Shown here piece by piece: positions 46,139 to 56,612 of a stretch of 64,000 bases of DNA. Position 1 is the stretch's first letter; every line of letters starts with the position of its first letter. The notes under the pieces were generated by a model. That model did no database searches. It was not told the origin of the DNA and worked only from the letters and a program-made list of their open reading frames with translations. A program made the position numbers and the translations under genes. Location of the stretch: the NCBI GenBank assembly GCA_000727475.1, contig KL647289.1, positions 2,771,450 to 2,835,449 on the forward strand, read 5' to 3'. This stretch comes from Sarcocystis neurona (taxonomy: Eukaryota > Apicomplexa > Conoidasida > Eucoccidiorida > Sarcocystidae).

Positions 46139-49100
46139 TCCGCCCCCTTCTTATTCTCACTGCACAAGTAGCCTGGCCCGCGGTACATTTTACGTCGAGC
46201 GGCAGGCTCGGCGTAGAGACCAGCAGCAGGGAAGCAGCAGCGAGCTGCCCGACCTTTTTCCTGCCGTGCAGTTTTGCTGCTTGTATGACAGAAATAGGGG
46301 ACTCTCCTCCTTTTTGGTGGAAGCCCTGCTACGCCCGTGGTGTTTTTAATCATCTGTCCTGCTCACCGTTTCCGGCTTTTCGTTACGTTACGGGTGCCGG
46401 TACGCCGGCGGCTCCTCGTATCAATTCTTTCCGCTCTTTTTCCGCTCACGCTGCGGTTACCTCTGCAGCAGCTCTTCCCGCGGCGCTCTCCCCCGAGCAC
46501 GAGCACCTACGCCTACAGTATCATCGTGCAGCGGCAGCCGTCACCCTACTCAAGCACACTTTGGCAAATATAGGCGATACAGTTATCGAGCAACATAGAG
46601 GTCTGTGCCGTGGCGCAACGGCTGCAACACCACATGAACCAAAACAGGTGTTTCCTCCGGCACGGGCACCCGAAAGCGGGGAATGTAGGAGCTGTCGTCT
46701 TCTCGAGGGGCTGCGCCGCGCGGACTTCGGAGGCTGGGGCTGCCTCTATGTGGTCCAGCGCTGGCTGCTTGCCGCCGAAGTTGCTGGATGTGGAGAGAGA
46801 GTGTGCTGCTGCTGGACCCCGCTTGCCTTTTGTGTGACTGGCTGCATCTGCGCTTCAGTAGCGCGTAGCCCCCCGCTCGCTCTCTTCCTTCTTCTCCCGT
46901 CTTGTGTCTGCCGCTGCTGCAGCTTCGCTGTTCCGCTTCCCGTGTGTCGGGTGGATCCAGTTGCAGGAGGCAGGCGATCTTTTCGGCAGCGCGTCTCCCT
47001 GTGCTAATAAAGGAGGTGCCGCTGTCACCATCGCGGCAACCAACGTGGGTGGTGCCGCCGCAGCAGCTGCTGCAGCTGCCCGTGAGCCTTGCCAGCAAAG
47101 CCCCTTCTCAGCGCTTTCGTCCTCGATGGTGGCAGGGCTACGGTGTGGAGAAACGCCAGCAGCGGCAGCAACCGCACCCGCGATTCCGGCGAGGGGGTCC
47201 ACACCACATCTGCGTCGCCAGCACCACGGGGAGCAATACGACCTCGAGAGCAGCTACGGCTGGATGGGAGCTGCCCAAGCTGCATTGCGGGGGTCGTGTC
47301 TGCATGCTGGCCGTGTTACTTTTTCCCGTGGTGGTGCTCCTGCTCTTATCTGTCAAGAACTGCTTCTGCGTCTTTTGCCGTAGCAGTGCGCGTGCTCGGG
47401 GGCCGCCGTGTTTTTGTGGGGTGACCGCTGCTGCCCTGCGCTGGCGTCTGCGTCGGTGTGGAGTGACGCCGTAGCCCGCGTCAGCTGCCTTCCGACGGCG
47501 GTGTATGATGCGCTTGTTTGTATGCTCCTCGTGTCGTCCTGTCATCCATTCCGCAGCCGGAGTCGCGGGGCCATTTTCTTGCAACGTCGACGTGCCATCA
47601 TCTCTCTGCGGCGACCCTTGCCTTTTCCTGGCGTCTCATCGAACAGCTGCAGCAGCTTGACGCCGCTACGTATGATGCTCCCGTCGATATCGCTTCTTTC
47701 CACAGATCCTGTTGCCCGTCGTGTGCTGCCGTTACCGGCAGCTGCTAGTCGCGTAAGCCTGCTGCAGCAACCCCCCCACTACGGACAACAGGCGTAGCAG
47801 ACTAGGGTTGAGTTTTTCTCTCATCCAGGAGAGCGAGGACGCGGCGGGGTGCAGCTCGCACACATGCGCCCAGAGGACTTGCGAGACTGGAGCACAGGAG
47901 CAGCAGCGGCAACGCAAAGTCGCAGAGCCCCAGCACAGAGGCAGCACGGCAAAAACGAGCAGCAGCAGGACTTGTCTCCCGCTCACCCGCAGCTACCCAC
48001 CTCAGAGCAAATATGGGCGGCAGAAACGTCCTCACTGCAGCGACAGCGTAGGCTTTTTCCTAGTAGATGATGCAGTAGTAGGATTCACGTAGCTGGGAGA
48101 CGCAGCAGCAGCGGTTTGTCGTGCTTATCTGCAAGAGCAGCTGCGGAGAGCTGCGGCGGCGGCAGCACGGAGCCGGTGACGCCCTTCCCTTTCGGAGCAG
48201 ACGCAGGGGCAGCCGTGGAGACGCAGGACGGCTGCATCACAGGTGGCGCAGGAGCAGGCGGTGCAGCAACGGAAGTTCGAGTTTGGCGTGTCTTCCCGCG
48301 GCAGCAGCAGCTGCAGCGGTGACCCTAGACCACGAGCGCAAGGACAGCAGCAGGCGCAGAAACAGCAAGGGAAGCAGCAGCACCTACAGTAGGAGCAGGC
48401 CGGAGGCCGAAGATAAGCCAAAGTGGGGAAGTCGAATTGCACGCAAGAATGTTGCAGCAGGATACGATTTTTCATAGGGACTCTCTCAGGTGCAACAGCA
48501 GCAGCAGCCTGTAAGGATGTCGCTGCACTAGTGCACACACGTGTACGACTGCGGCAAGGAGTTTGGAGCCGTTCTTTGTGTGCGTAGAAGCGGCGCCTCA
48601 GCAGTCGCTGAAGAAGAGGCAGCAGCGGGGAGCCGCCGTGTTCGGTGTGGAGGAACAAACGCATGTAGTTGGGGGGTGCAGTCTCAGCCCACCAGCAGGA
48701 CAAAGGGCAGCCTCAAACAGAGGAGGCGGCGTTATAGGAACAGAGGAGGTTCTCCTCGGGTTTGGATAAAAGCAGCAGCAGCAGCAGGCAACGCTGGGAC
48801 TCGAGTCGCATACAGGTGGCCGTGCAGGAGGAGTCGCGCAGCGTTGAGGGCAGCACCGCTTCTCGAACAGCAGCAGCAGAGCTGGACATTTTGCGTGGAG
48901 GGGGCAGAGTGCACGCGTCCTCGTTTTTTTCTCCTCTCTCTCTGCGTCTGCCCTGTTTTAGCTGTTCCTCTCTGCTGTCGCGCGGCGGCGCACAGGGAGC
49001 GACCCGTGCGAAGTCTGGAGGTTGAGAAGTTGAGACGGCACTCTGGGCAGTGCTTGGTAGACAAAGGTGTTGCTGCAGGCAGCGCGAGCCCAGCGACAAA

Positions 49101-49332
49101 TGCGACGATACGGCGTCTCTCGGAGAGGAGTGGCGGCAAACGCTGTAGTTAGTTCTTCTTCCCCTCTAGTCTTCTCATCTTTTTTCTTACGCAGCTCCCG
49201 TGGTTCTCGTAGTGAATAGCGAGCGTCGGGTTCTGCAGGAGCCGGTGCAGCGTTGCAGCAGACAGGGCAGCAGGGGGAGACAGCTGAGCTGCTGCTGCGT
49301 TTGGTTCTCTTCCTCCGCAGACGAGCAGCACA
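46139..49332. other. CAG/CTG-rich region with open frames on both strands; gene models not resolvable
   Basis: Minus-strand frames at 46855-47202 (GIAGAVAAAAGVSPHRSPAT) and 46583-46840, and plus-strand frames at 47808-48092, 47849-48070, 48116-48322 and 49200-49421 (EEEEDEQQQQQKQQPTASAA), all look partly coding. Trinucleotide repeats remove stops from most phases. The simplest reading is the 5' part of the minus-strand gene to the left and the 5' exons of the plus-strand gene to the right, divergent around 47.5-47.8 kb. Confidence 0.35.
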
Positions 49333-52300
49333 ATGCTGCCAAGCAGGAGGAAGAGGAGGATGAGCAGCAGCAGCAGCAGAAGCAGCAGCCGACGGCTTCT
49401 GCTGCTGCGGTCCCCGAGTGAGCCGCTGCTACAACAAAACCTTGCTGCTGCGGGTGCTGCCTGCGCACCTGTGTCTCACGGTGCTCTGCTGCTGCTTTTT
49501 ACCCGGGCAGCCAAACCCGTTCCCCCGCACTCGCACTGTTCTTCTCGTCAAGCAGCAGCAGCTGCTGCTGCGACGCGTGCCTGTCTCACAACGGCACCTG
49601 GTGCCGCTTTGCTGTCGCGGTCGCCGCTTGCCATGCCCGCGGCGACAGCTCCAGCAGACCTCGTAGCTGCTGCCTCATTCTCGTCCTCTTCGTGCGCCGC
49701 TGCTTCGCGTGCCGCGCTGCGTAGCAGTGTGCAGGGTGCAGGAGAAGGAAGCAGCAGCAGGAGGCGAGGAGGCGCCACCTTCGTCTCGGCGGGAGAAACG
49801 TCTTTTCGCGCTGCGGTGCCTTATCCCATCTCATCTGCTGCTGTTAGTGGTGGAGCAGCGTCTTTTTCTGGTGAAGTTGCCTTTCCTGCGGTGCCAGGTG
49901 GTGCGCTTTCTTCGTTTACTGCGGCTCCTGCTGCGTCTGGAGGTGTGGGGAGGTGTCGGGTCGCGGGGACGTCGCTGAACAGCGAGGCGGCGGAGGAAGG
50001 GTCCCGCACGCCGTCGACCACTTGCAGCGAATACGCAGAAGAACAGCATGTACGCGCTGTGTCTGCTGGGGCATCTGTTGCTGCAGGCGTTGGCCGCGTC
50101 TCGAACATTGACTGCTCGACGTTTCTGCGGGGAGAATCCGAGGGGAGCTGCTTAAACAGCAGCAGCAGCTGCAAGAGATCAGGTCACCGGCGCTGGTGCG
50201 GCTGCCGCGAGACGTGTGCTGGTGCCGCATCACAGGGACAGGCGGTTATCCTGCGTGCGGACCAGCAGCAGCAGCAAGACAGCAGCCACGCCGTAGGAGG
50301 AATCACAGCAGCAGACGCCGGGTTAGGTACTGCCGCGCTTGCGCTGCCGAGGTGTTGCAGAAGAAGTACGTCTTCAGCGGCGTCACTGCAGCGGCAGCAG
50401 CGAGGCCTGCGGGACGTGAGTGAGCAGCAGAGAGGTCGGGACGGGCAGAAGCACCTGGATCGGCGGACGACGCGGCAACTGCGTCAGAGTCGTGGACAGA
50501 GACAACAAGGCCACTGCAGGAGCGCAAGCGGATCACGAATATCACCCGGTGTCGCTCATGCGAGCAGCTGCAGGTCGTTGTGTGTGAAGGCGAGGGAGCA
50601 GTCTGTTCCACGCGTGCCGCCAAAGCAGCGGCGCGAGCAGCAGCAGCACGACAGAAATGTGTCACGGGAGATGGAGACTGCGGCAGAAGAGGAGGACCAC
50701 CACCACGGGAGGAGGAGCAGCAGCAGCAGCAAAAGGAAGAAAAGCAGCTGCTGCGGCGGGAAGGTGAGCGGCGGCAACAGCGACAGGACGAACAGCGGCA
50801 GGAACAACAGCAGTAGACGACACAGCAGCACGCGCAGCAGGATGAGCAGCGAGGACGGCAGCGAAAAGAGGCGCAGCTGCGGACGTCGGCGCCCACGAGA
50901 ACAGCAGCGTGATGCAGCGGTGTGTAAGCGGCGCGCTTCAGAGGAAGACACGTGGGAAGGCGAAGCACGTGGCGAAGCAGCAGGAGCAACAGCAGATGCA
51001 AGAGCAGCTGGAGAAGGAGGAGCTACAAACAGTCGAGAAGAAACAGACAGTGGGACAAGAGATGCGGTGCGCAACGGTAGCCGCGTGGAGAGTAGCAGGC
51101 GGAGCGGCGTCAGCGGCTGCAGCAGCAGTAACCGCAAAAAAAGGGGCGGTTTAACAACACGTCGAGAAAGAGGAAGAAGCAGCTGCACCAACGGCAGAGG
51201 ACAGTGTGGCCCCGGGAGAAACAGTCTTAGTGTAACGAGCAACGGCAGCAGCAGCAGAGAGGGAAGACGCAGCGGTGAAGGAGGACGTCAGAGCACTAGA
51301 GACAGCGGCGGTCGAAGCAGGAGCCTTGCGAGCAAGAGTGGCGGCCGTCGGGAGGAGAGGAAGAACGTGACAGCGGAGCAGCGAGTGCAGGTGAGGACGC
51401 AGCAGAAGCAACACCAGAAGCTGTACGTGCAGTGCAGGCAGGGGAACGGGGGGAGGCTCGTCAAGGATGAGGAACGTAGCAGCCACCTATTACAGAATCG
51501 GCGACGGCATGTGAAAATTTTCTTAACTTCAACTGCTGACGCCTACGGTGCAGTTCCTGCTGCTGCTGGTGTCGCTGCGGCTGCTGCCGGTGGACACGAC
51601 GGCTACTCTACGGTAGAGCTGCCGCAGCAGCAGAGGTGGAGGGATAAGAACGCGCGTCTGTCTGCGGCAACGAAGTGCGCGGAATCAAACGTGTCGCGGG
51701 TACGCGTCCAGACATCTGTCTCATCAGCTGGAAACACCAGGAGTACTCCTGCTGCTGTTGCTGGTGGACATCACCCGATGACAGGTGCACGAGTAGCCGC
51801 TGATGCGACGCGGCCTACCTGTGCGTCCCGGTCAAATGAGGCAGCAAGGCAGTCCGTTAAGGTGCCGTTGCTGCGCGGTCAGAAACAACATCGTGGGCAG
51901 GCGAAGAAGGAAAAGGTGCTGCTGCCGCAGCAACAGCAGCGTGGGCAGCAGTGGCAGCGCTCAAGACGTCTCTTGCCGTCTTGTGTGTCGCCTGCTGGCG
52001 AGAGTCTCGTTCGAGCTGCAAGTGAGGCAGGAAAAGCAGCAGCAAGAGCAGCGGCAGGACGTTCTTCTGGTGTCACTGCAGAACCTCGTGCAACAGGTGC
52101 GTCAACAGCAGAAGAGCTGCGGAGTGCAACGTTGGCATCGTGTGCAGCAGAGCGTTGGCACTCGAGCGGAGGAGGCCTCCGACAGCGGACGGACAAGGAA
52201 GAAACTGCACGGCGGATGCAGCAGCCCGCCAAGCAACGGCAGCAGCAGGCCACGCACCAGCAGCAGCAGGCCACGCACCAGCAGCAGCAGCAGCAAGGTA

Positions 52301-55300
52301 AACACGGCAAGGAGCAGGAGCCTGGCAAGCAGCAGCAGCAGCTGCATGAGCAGGAGGGACGGCAGCAACCAGAGTGTGCTGCTAGTGATGGCGCAGCAGA
52401 CGCACGAGCCAGCTTTCTCACGCTGCTGAAGCACCTGCGGCAGCGGCCACAGCAGCGTGCAGTCAGGCGCAGCGGTGCTGTTGCTGCTGCGCTGAAAAGG
52501 CGTCATTTGGCAGAGAAGCGCAGGCAACTGCGTGCCTGGAAGGGGGGAGCTGCGAACAGCAGCCTAGCGCAACCGCCGCACCAACAGCAGCAGCAGCTGG
52601 AACAACAGGAGCAGTGCCAGGAGCAGGAGCAGAGGGAAATGCATGAAGCAACAGGGCCGTCTTCTCGCTGTGGTGTTACGGGAGGTGCAGCTGTAGCGGC
52701 GGGCCATCCGTACAAGCCTGACACCAGCACGCCCTTGTGGATATCAGAGCAGCAGAGGGCCTTCATTGAAGACGCGCAGTCGGATCAGGATGCGGTGGGT
52801 CAAGGAAGCAGCACCGTGCGCCTTACAGGCACTGCTGCAGCACCTGGTGGTGCAGCTGGTGAAGCCGGTACGTTTGTTTCTGAGACTGCTGCTCCTGTGG
52901 GCAGTGCTTTGCTGGACAAAGCGGCTGCTGCAGCGCTCCTTCCTCCCGCTGCAGTAGCCGCGGTAGACGGAGTTGCCACCGGCGCGGCTGCAGAGGGCGC
53001 TGCAGGGGGGAGCGCAGAAGAAACCGGAACAGTGACACAGGGAAACAGCTGCCGGTGGGGTGACAACGGAGGACTGCAGCACCCGCACCACGTGCGACTG
53101 CACGCGCGGGGCCGGCTGCTGCCGTCCCTCTGCTCGTTTTGCCCGCGTCGCCTTTCGTTGTTTGCAGAACAGCACCCGCAGCAAATGCAGCAGACGCAGC
53201 AGACGGAGCGACAGCAGCCAAAGCGGGGGGAGCAGGAGGGGGTGCAGCAGCTACAACAGCAGCAGACGCAGCAGGAGCAGCAGGACGCGACGCAGCAGCA
53301 AAGTCAGTGTCGTAGGAGAACGTGCGCGCAACAACAGGAGCCAATGCAGCAGCAGCAACCGCTGGGATCTTGCGTGCAGCACGAGGTACGTTGTCATCCA
53401 CGGCGGTGCTGCTGCGTACACGTGGGTGAAGATACGCAGTCGTGTCCAGCGGCGTTAACGCCGCTGCAGCAGCAGCAGCAGGCGCCTGAGGGTGGTGACA
53501 GCGCGGCTGAAGAGGAGCGTCGAGGGAAGAAGCGGCGAAGAGGGGAAAGCAACGTTGGCGAGACGCAGGAGCCCCAGCAGCTGCTGCAGCAGCGTGAGGT
53601 GGTGCAGGAACAGCATGGATCATCTGTGATCAAGGAGAAGCAATCGACAGAGGGGAAGGAGAAGAAGGAGGGGGAAAGCAGCACCAAGAAACGGAAGTCT
53701 CTTACACAGAGCGATGGGCTGGGTCCCGGCTTTCGCCGCAGGAGCAGCGGCAGCAAAACCTACTGCAAGAGTGTCGCAGGGCAGCGCAGCTCTACAGTGT
53801 CAGATGCAGGACCACCCACAGCTGCTGCTGGGGGAAGCGCTTGCACGGCCTCTGCTGCAGCCGTAGCGGTGTCCCCGGCGGCTGTAACAGCGCGTTCACT
53901 CGCTACCGTAGAGCCGCTGGCAGCAGCAGGACACAAAGCCGAGGTCAAACTGAAGAAGGAAGTATCGATGCTCGACGGCATCTACTGGACTTCTGCAGTA
54001 TCTCGACCCCGCCGACACGAGGCAAGCAGCTCCACTGGCAGGCGTAGCAGCGGCAGCGTCTACTTCGACGGCACGTGCTGCGACGTGATCAACAGCCGCA
54101 GCAGGGACCGCATGAACAATAGCAGCGGCAGCAGCGGCAACGGCAGCAGCGACAACGGCAGCGGCGGCAACCGCGGCAGCGGCAGTAGTTCCCGAAGCCC
54201 TGCTGACTACGGTGGCGGCCTTGGGAACAGCTGGCGGATGAACAGAGGAAGAAACGAGGGCGAGAAAAGGGACATATCTGCGGCGGCCACGTGTGTGCCT
54301 GGTGGAGCCGGTGCTGCAGGCAACTACATTCCTCACATTTGCAGCACGAGTGGGGAAGGTGGTTTACAGGGTGAGTGTGGCGGGCCTGCAGTCTGTAGCT
54401 CCCCTCTTTTTGTCGGTATTTGTTCAGCGGCAGCGAGAGCAGCAACAGCAGCTACTGGGAGACTCCCTTCCGGCGCGGCTGCGGAAGGATGCGCTACTGT
54501 TACCCAGGCTGCACCGCACCGAGGTCCTGGTGAGGATGCTGGTAGAGGAGCTGTTGCTGGGAGTGCTGCTGCGATGGGTGCTGGGGCTGCTGCAAGAGAT
54601 GAGCCGTCTGCGTTGGCTCACCCTGTTGTTGCACGAGCGGAAGCTGCTACCTGTGCTGCGGCGAACCCGCTGCCAGGGGCGGCGGCGTGTGGGTTTCGTT
54701 TGGGGAAGGAGGTTCCTACGCGATGCAGCAGCGCCGACGCATGCCCCAAAGTCAAGCAGAACCCGCGCGGGAAGCTGCTGAAGCGACGTCGGATCTCTGT
54801 AGCAGGGAAAATGAGGGGGAGGTGGGGAGGAGGTGGAGTCGGTGTGCGTTCATTGGTCGTGCGTACCATGCATGCAGCAGCGGGCAGCGCAGTAAGTAGC
54901 GCACTTCAGCAGCATCGGCAGCAGCAGCAGGGCTGCGGAGAGGTGGTGGGCAGTGACGTAGCGGGCGAAAAGAGGGTAACTTGTGAAGGCGTTCCGCAGC
55001 CGCAGCACCAGTCCCAGCAGACGCAGCACCAGCACGGGCAGCTCTTAAAAGAGCAGCAGGAGCAGGAAGGGCTCGTGCAGGATCCACAGGAGGCAGTCGA
55101 ACAGCAGGAGGAGCAGCAGCAAGAAAATGGAGGATTCTGCATGGCGTATGTTCGTGGACTTGCGCGTCGTGGGGGTTGGGAGAGGGTGCCCCCGTCTCTG
55201 TTGCTGCTGCTGTTGCCGTCGGAGTTGGTCGTGAAGCGCACCAGTAGCAAGAAGGATAGAAGCAGCAGCCGCACGAGCGTGGGGACAAGGCTCCTCCTCG

Positions 55301-55623
55301 AGCAGCAGCAGCAGGGCGGGAATGGGGCAGCGGGACTGGTAGCAGGAAGAACAGATGAGTCTGCAGCTGCTTCAAACGGGAGGGCAGCAGAGAGGAAGAA
55401 TAAACGCAAGGGACTTCTGGGGAGAAGAGGAGAGATAGCGCGGCTGCTGCTCGTCCAGAACGAGTGGGAGAAAGCCAGTGCGGTTTCTCGGTGGAAGAAA
55501 GCAAGAGAAGCAGGCAGAATAGAAACGCTAGGCTCCTTCCGCACTAGATTTAGGGGCGAGGCTACTCTTGGTGGTGCTGCTCTGTGCACAGGCATTCGTG
55601 AGCGCAGCACAGGCGAGTTCTGA
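49333..55623 (+). CDS. 2096-codon open frame, homopolymer-rich large protein of unknown function
   Basis: Stop-free for 6.3 kb from an ATG. The content is runs of Ser, Gln and Ala in alternation, because CAG repeats occur in all three phases (AGC, CAG, GCA). Non-repetitive islands include FVSAGETSFRAAVPYPISSA, MLDGIYWTSAVSRPRRHEAS, a basic cluster KLLKRRRISVAGKMRGRW that could be a nuclear localisation signal, and a charged end LLLVQNEWEKASAVSRWKKA. No domain was recognised. The first ~70 codons overlap a rival frame (49200-49421) with Glu/Gln content, so the true start or an upstream splice may differ. The reverse strand has no frame longer than about 270 codons here. Likely a real exon of a coccidian repeat-rich protein; function unknown. 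Confidence 0.55.
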   Translation: MLPSRRKRRMSSSSSRSSSRRLLLLRSPSEPLLQQNLAAAGAACAPVSHGALLLLFTRAAKPVPPHSHCSSRQAAAAAAATRACLTTAPGAALLSRSPLAMPAATAPADLVAAASFSSSSCAAASRAALRSSVQGAGEGSSSRRRGGATFVSAGETSFRAAVPYPISSAAVSGGAASFSGEVAFPAVPGGALSSFTAAPAASGGVGRCRVAGTSLNSEAAEEGSRTPSTTCSEYAEEQHVRAVSAGASVAAGVGRVSNIDCSTFLRGESEGSCLNSSSSCKRSGHRRWCGCRETCAGAASQGQAVILRADQQQQQDSSHAVGGITAADAGLGTAALALPRCCRRSTSSAASLQRQQRGLRDVSEQQRGRDGQKHLDRRTTRQLRQSRGQRQQGHCRSASGSRISPGVAHASSCRSLCVKAREQSVPRVPPKQRREQQQHDRNVSREMETAAEEEDHHHGRRSSSSSKRKKSSCCGGKVSGGNSDRTNSGRNNSSRRHSSTRSRMSSEDGSEKRRSCGRRRPREQQRDAAVCKRRASEEDTWEGEARGEAAGATADARAAGEGGATNSREETDSGTRDAVRNGSRVESSRRSGVSGCSSSNRKKRGGLTTRRERGRSSCTNGRGQCGPGRNSLSVTSNGSSSREGRRSGEGGRQSTRDSGGRSRSLASKSGGRREERKNVTAEQRVQVRTQQKQHQKLYVQCRQGNGGRLVKDEERSSHLLQNRRRHVKIFLTSTADAYGAVPAAAGVAAAAAGGHDGYSTVELPQQQRWRDKNARLSAATKCAESNVSRVRVQTSVSSAGNTRSTPAAVAGGHHPMTGARVAADATRPTCASRSNEAARQSVKVPLLRGQKQHRGQAKKEKVLLPQQQQRGQQWQRSRRLLPSCVSPAGESLVRAASEAGKAAARAAAGRSSGVTAEPRATGASTAEELRSATLASCAAERWHSSGGGLRQRTDKEETARRMQQPAKQRQQQATHQQQQATHQQQQQQGKHGKEQEPGKQQQQLHEQEGRQQPECAASDGAADARASFLTLLKHLRQRPQQRAVRRSGAVAAALKRRHLAEKRRQLRAWKGGAANSSLAQPPHQQQQQLEQQEQCQEQEQREMHEATGPSSRCGVTGGAAVAAGHPYKPDTSTPLWISEQQRAFIEDAQSDQDAVGQGSSTVRLTGTAAAPGGAAGEAGTFVSETAAPVGSALLDKAAAAALLPPAAVAAVDGVATGAAAEGAAGGSAEETGTVTQGNSCRWGDNGGLQHPHHVRLHARGRLLPSLCSFCPRRLSLFAEQHPQQMQQTQQTERQQPKRGEQEGVQQLQQQQTQQEQQDATQQQSQCRRRTCAQQQEPMQQQQPLGSCVQHEVRCHPRRCCCVHVGEDTQSCPAALTPLQQQQQAPEGGDSAAEEERRGKKRRRGESNVGETQEPQQLLQQREVVQEQHGSSVIKEKQSTEGKEKKEGESSTKKRKSLTQSDGLGPGFRRRSSGSKTYCKSVAGQRSSTVSDAGPPTAAAGGSACTASAAAVAVSPAAVTARSLATVEPLAAAGHKAEVKLKKEVSMLDGIYWTSAVSRPRRHEASSSTGRRSSGSVYFDGTCCDVINSRSRDRMNNSSGSSGNGSSDNGSGGNRGSGSSSRSPADYGGGLGNSWRMNRGRNEGEKRDISAAATCVPGGAGAAGNYIPHICSTSGEGGLQGECGGPAVCSSPLFVGICSAAARAATAATGRLPSGAAAEGCATVTQAAPHRGPGEDAGRGAVAGSAAAMGAGAAARDEPSALAHPVVARAEAATCAAANPLPGAAACGFRLGKEVPTRCSSADACPKVKQNPRGKLLKRRRISVAGKMRGRWGGGGVGVRSLVVRTMHAAAGSAVSSALQQHRQQQQGCGEVVGSDVAGEKRVTCEGVPQPQHQSQQTQHQHGQLLKEQQEQEGLVQDPQEAVEQQEEQQQENGGFCMAYVRGLARRGGWERVPPSLLLLLLPSELVVKRTSSKKDRSSSRTSVGTRLLLEQQQQGGNGAAGLVAGRTDESAAASNGRAAERKNKRKGLLGRRGEIARLLLVQNEWEKASAVSRWKKAREAGRIETLGSFRTRFRGEATLGGAALCTGIRERSTGEF

Positions 55624-56612
55624 TGGGGAATATCGCCAACTGATACGTGGGAGCAGCGGTGGGCACGGCCAGCCGAGAAGACTGCACAGACGACGGAGAA
55701 AGCCGCTGAGGGGGATGCCAATCTTTCAACAGGCAGAATACCAGCAGCAGAAGGCGCAGCAACAAAAACCGCAGCAGCTGGTGCTTCCGCATTAGTAGCC
55801 GACGTGGGAAGAGAACAGACGATTTAGCAGAAGAAGCAGCAGCAGATGGAATTCTTGTAGCAACAGTTCGACAGGTTGAGTAGCGCTGGCAGGAGGAGAT
55901 GGTGCGATCGTAGCAGCAGTCGTAAGGACGGCAGGAGGAGGAGACAGTGAAACAGTAGCAGATGCGGTAGCCCGCTGCTTCCCCAGCAGCGGCTGACCCA
56001 GCCGCAGTTGTAATTGCTGCGGTGACAGTAGCAGAAGTAGCAGCGGGGCCAGGGGGTTGCAGCAATACCAGAAGACGTTGTGGCGACAGCCGCGTCAGAG
56101 GTAGCAGCAGCAGACGGTGCAACAGGAGTAGCATCACGGTAGCAGGTTTAACGTATAAGGTCAGACGTAGATGGAGCGCAGGCGACAGCACACGTAGGTG
56201 CCTGTGTGTATCTGTAGGTGAAGATACGTTTTTGTCAGGAGGAGAAGCGGGAACCAGAGCTGGGGGCAGACCGTAGAGAAGAAGCGAGAGTAGGTGCACG
56301 GGGAAAACAACAGCAACAGCGTTCAGTGCCTGCGCGCCACCACGCACGCGACAGAAGAGGGCAGTTGCGGGAAGTCGATGGCGGCGTGTGCCGACGTACT
56401 TTATACGAAGTGTAGCAGTGTTGAAAGAAGTTCCTAAGAGAAGACGGATGTGAGGTCTACTACTTCTCTTCGGACTCTGTTGACGGTCTTGTGTGATGTC
56501 GTGGAGGTGGAGGAGGTAACGACGACATGTTTGTAGAAGCAGAAGAAGAAACTTTGTTGAAGTGCACAGGAAGGTTAAGGAAACTACTTGTACCCCAGGA
56601 GCCTGAACAAAT
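55624..56612. other. End of the CAG-rich block, no supported gene
   Basis: CAG triplets fade by about 56150. The 372-codon minus-strand frame across it (55562-56680) is Leu/Ser/Arg-rich antisense of the repeats, with no domain, and starts upstream of repeat-free sequence without a splice context. Treated as a shadow. Confidence 0.4.

Larger units (their letters stand above)
43900..56200. repeat. CAG/CTG trinucleotide-rich block (R-type segment)
   Basis: CAG/CTG triplets occur every few codons, mostly as short runs of 2-6 units rather than long arrays. The block covers both genes and spacers, is strongest at 47.8-56.1 kb, and is largely absent from 12.9-27 kb and 57-64 kb. A second block covers about 37.4-41 kb and a weaker one 7.5-13.2 kb. 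Confidence 0.8.

Noticed and set aside
46003..47007. 334-codon plus-strand frame
   Set aside because: Its content is mostly Leu/Cys/Ala from CTG triplets, and better minus-strand coding signal overlaps it; left unresolved rather than called.
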